Assembly: GCA_046152955.1 (NCBI GenBank)
Contig: JBJXGA010000439.1
Location: forward strand, 1-20,435
From: SIAF01 sp046152955
GTDB lineage: Bacteria > Planctomycetota > Planctomycetia > Planctomycetales > Planctomycetaceae
Reading direction: 5' to 3'
DNA length: 20,435 nucleotides
The position numbers were made by a program, and so were the translations under genes. The notes under the pieces were generated by a model. The model made no database searches. It saw only the letters and a program-made list of their open reading frames with translations, and was not told the DNA's origin. Below, one piece after another: positions 18,720 to 20,435 of this stretch (position 1 is its first letter; every line of letters starts with the position of its first letter).

Positions 18720-19155
18720 CTGGGCACTCGCGTTCTTTTGGATACAAGACTCGCTTGGCGAAAGAGGGCGAATTCACACAGCTTCATTGTACCGTGCGGC
18801 AAGTCGGCACAACCAGCAGGAAAGTGAACATCAGTGTTCCAATCTTTCGCGTACTTCGTGCCACCAAAGAGCCGGGATACCGTGTCGGATGTCGTGGGGC
18901 TTCTGAAAAGAACACTAATCTTCTCTGATCGGAGCGCCTCGCCATCGCCTGCGGAACCAAAGGAGACGCCCTGGGGGCATCGGACTTTCGAAACCGAACT
19001 TTCCCCGGAACGTCCGTTTTCGTGTTATCCGTGGTCAAGTCCCTTAAGCAACACGCACGGCAGATTGAATTCGAGGCATCAAACCCTCGGCTCGTGGCGG
19101 AGGTTCCAGCTTCGCCTCGACTTTGAGGCATTGCACCAAAAAGGGCGTGGGCGTT
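18720..19155. other. 436-base spacer between DUF1559 copies 1 and 2
   Basis: No convincing gene. The low end holds the upstream region of copy 1. The stretch at 19011-19040 contains, on the minus strand, GACCACGGATAACACG, which resembles the degenerate ACGGATAACACGG intergenic repeats common in Planctomycetes and Verrucomicrobia (from memory). The short open frames here have no recognisable protein sequence. Confidence 0.45.
18786..18812 (-). promoter_or_regulatory. Candidate promoter of DUF1559 copy 1
   Basis: Read on the minus strand: TTGTGC (18807-18812), 15 bases, TACAAT (18786-18791). The -10 has five of six consensus bases but the spacing is short and the -35 weak. It lies 66 bases before the start codon. 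Confidence 0.35.
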
Positions 19156-19914
19156 CTAGAATTCTTCAACCCTATCTCCCCCCGCCACGGTGATCAACGC
19201 GCGGCGCGTCTCCTTGGACGTTCTGGCGGAGAGAAACCGAACGGTACCGTCGCAGAACAGGGCATTCACGCCGCCGGCATGGGCCAGCTTGGAGTCCTCG
19301 GCAATCTCCAGGATCAAACGCTCGTTCGCATCGAACGGGGACATCCAATGGACGGCACGATCGATGGGAACTTCGATGACCATCAACGTGTTGGAGGTTC
19401 CGTCGGTGATGTCGGAAGGCAAGCGGGACTCTGAGGGGAGGAAGCAGCTTCCGGGCGCCGCCAACGCCATATAGGTGGTCTGCGTCGCGGGGCCGCCAAA
19501 TGCCGGACAACGATACACGGCGATGCGGGTCTGGTAGGCCTTCGCGTTGACTGGGTCGTTCCAGGGCCGGGTCAAGTCAATTGAATCGTACAGTGGCTTT
19601 TGGTCCAGGTAGGGGAGGAGCAGCGTCCGCCAACTGTGGAGCGGCCGGCCATTCGCATCGATCGTGTAGGCGGGGGGCAGGGCGTGGTACGCGTCGGCAT
19701 AGTTCCAGAGCGCCAGACCGATGTTATGCAGGTTGATCTTGCATTGCATGCGGCGTGCGGCGTCTGGCGCAGATCGATAGACGGCTGGAAGAATCAACGC
19801 AATGATGACCAGGAAAATGCCCGCAAGTACGGTATAGAACCCGCAGCCAAAGCGAGATTTGGCCGAAACACTGGGATCAAGTCTTGGGGAAGCAGGATCG
19901 GAGATGTCGGACAT
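19156..19914 (-). CDS. DUF1559 / H-X9-DG family protein, copy 2
   Basis: A 252-residue paralogue of the adjacent copies. It has a hydrophilic N-terminus (1-22), one membrane segment (about 26-44, FYTVLAGIFLVIIALILPAV), the DUF1559 landmark AARRMQCKINL (52-62), ALPPAYT (78-84), SWRTLLLPYLDQKPLYDSID (94-113), and H-X9-DG formed by H212 and D222-G223. The extreme C-terminus ETRRALITVAGGDRVEEF is shared almost residue for residue with the other copies. The prepilin FTLIELL signal is missing; only the downstream part of that region (ILPAV...AARRMQCK) remains. SD GGGAG lies 7 bases before ATG, and a good extended -10 promoter lies upstream. It is likely a membrane-anchored protein with an extracytoplasmic domain; function unknown. 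Confidence 0.9.
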   Translation of the reverse strand: MSDISDPASPRLDPSVSAKSRFGCGFYTVLAGIFLVIIALILPAVYRSAPDAARRMQCKINLHNIGLALWNYADAYHALPPAYTIDANGRPLHSWRTLLLPYLDQKPLYDSIDLTRPWNDPVNAKAYQTRIAVYRCPAFGGPATQTTYMALAAPGSCFLPSESRLPSDITDGTSNTLMVIEVPIDRAVHWMSPFDANERLILEIAEDSKLAHAGGVNALFCDGTVRFLSARTSKETRRALITVAGGDRVEEF

Positions 19915-19977
19915 ACGGTGGCTCCCGTGACTTTCGATGCCGAACCGGCTGGATATGCGGTTGGGATCAGGACCGGT

Positions 19978-20006
19978 ACTATATCACTCCGGGGAAGGCG
20001 AACCAA
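19978..20006 (-). promoter_or_regulatory. Extended -10 promoter of DUF1559 copy 2
   Basis: Read on the minus strand: TTGGTT (20001-20006), a 17-base spacer, TATAGT (19978-19983), with TGA directly before the -10 giving TGA-TATAGT. Expected start is near 19971, about 55 bases before the ATG. The -10 hexamer is identical to that of the tRNA-tuf promoter. Its presence suggests copy 2 is transcribed on its own rather than only by read-through from copy 3. Confidence 0.55.
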
Positions 20007-20024
20007 ACAGGCGAGTTCGTCCGG

Positions 20025-20435
20025 TTAGAACTCGTCAACCCTCTCCCCTCCTGCAATCGTGATCAGCGCACGGCGAGTCTCCCTCGACAGATTGGCGGAG
20101 AGAAACCGAACGGAACCGTCGCAGAATGTGGCGTTCACGCCGCCGGTATGGGCCAGCTTGGAGTCCTCGGCAATCTCCAGGATCAAACGCTCGTCCGCAT
20201 CGTAGGGAGACATCCAGTGGACTGCGCGGTCTGAGGGAACTTCAACCACCATCAGTGTCATCGAGGTGCCATCGGTGATGTCGGAGTACAATCGCGGACG
20301 GGAAGGGAGAAAACAGCTACCGTCCGCCACGACCGCCAAATACGTTGTCTGGGTGGTGGGGCCGGTAAACGATGGACAATGATACGCATTCAACCCGGTC
20401 TGGTATGCTGCCGCATTGGCTGGGTCAGCCCAGGG
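20025..20435 (-). CDS. DUF1559 / H-X9-DG family protein, copy 3 (5' part outside window)
   Basis: The C-terminal 136 residues of a third tandem paralogue. The frame is open to the window edge, beginning PWADPANAAAYQTG and joining LNAYHCPSF; this aligns with PWSDPANAEAFQTR of copy 1, so the TTG near 20393 is an internal Leu codon, not a start. Landmarks are DITDGTSMTLMVVEVP, AVHWMSPYDADERLILEIAEDSKLAH (the last His beginning H-X9-DG, completed by CDG), and the terminal ETRRALITIAGGERVDEF. The membrane segment and N-terminus are not in view. At protein and nucleotide level it is closer to copy 2 than to copy 1 and shares a 47-base identical tract with copy 2. Confidence 0.88.
   Translation of the reverse strand, partial: PWADPANAAAYQTGLNAYHCPSFTGPTTQTTYLAVVADGSCFLPSRPRLYSDITDGTSMTLMVVEVPSDRAVHWMSPYDADERLILEIAEDSKLAHTGGVNATFCDGSVRFLSANLSRETRRALITIAGGERVDEF

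Noticed and set aside
18784..19131. 115-codon minus-strand open frame between DUF1559 copies 1 and 2
   Set aside because: No recognisable family, no ribosome site, composition typical of spacer, and part of it reads through a repeat-like sequence.
17590..20435. Mobile element or CRISPR in the 3' accessory part
   Set aside because: No transposase, integrase, target duplication or regularly spaced repeat is visible. The repeated sequence is explained by paralogous DUF1559 genes and isolated palindromes.

Overview
This window is a planctomycete core-genome segment, with the tRNA/tuf, secE-nusG-rplKAJL and rpoBC blocks at its centre. The assignment to Planctomycetes rests on several features. 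EF-Tu has the switch I wording I associate with this phylum (RDETKTVTIAV instead of the usual EEKxRGITI). A Tat-exported Gfo/Idh/MocA oxidoreductase flanks the cluster on one side, and a tandem set of DUF1559 / H-X9-DG proteins lies on the other. Base composition is GC-rich. Genus cannot be fixed from the sequence alone.

Layout. 215-1609: Tat-signal Gfo/Idh/MocA oxidoreductase. 1782-2515: an extended -10 promoter, then tRNA-Thr(TGT), tRNA-Tyr(GTA), tRNA-Gly(TCC) and tRNA-Thr(GGT), leading into tuf (2724-3923). This is the same gene order as thrU-tyrU-glyT-thrT-tufB of E. coli. 3927-4000: tandem hairpins ending in a T tract. 4015-4170: rpmG, a 51-residue L33. 4263-4335: tRNA-Trp(CCA). 4426-16708: secE, nusG, rplK, rplA, rplJ, rplL, rpoB and rpoC, all on the + strand, with unusually long and hairpin-rich spacers between rplJ/rplL and rplL/rpoB. 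The usual rpsL-rpsG-fusA block does not follow rpoC. Instead there is a DUF2306-type membrane protein (16912-17589), a spacer with a 52-nt near-perfect palindrome, and three same-direction minus-strand DUF1559 genes, the last cut by the window end.

The central genes form one expression unit: charged tRNAs and EF-Tu for elongation, L33/L11/L1/L10/L12 for the large subunit (L10-L12 being the stalk that recruits EF-Tu), SecE for the translocon, NusG for transcription-translation coupling, and the two large RNA polymerase subunits. The outer genes look like lineage-specific accessory content.

The points most worth a second look are: the divergent EF-Tu switch I and G5 loop; the half-degenerate zinc ribbon of L33; Val-Val in place of Phe-Met in the rifampicin pocket of RpoB; the structured rplJ-rplL and rplL-rpoB spacers; the 52-nt palindrome; and the DUF1559 tandem copies, which have lost the prepilin signal and share a 47-nt identical tract. 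I saw no CRISPR array, transposase, phage gene, defence operon or biosynthetic cluster, and no convincing wholly new system.
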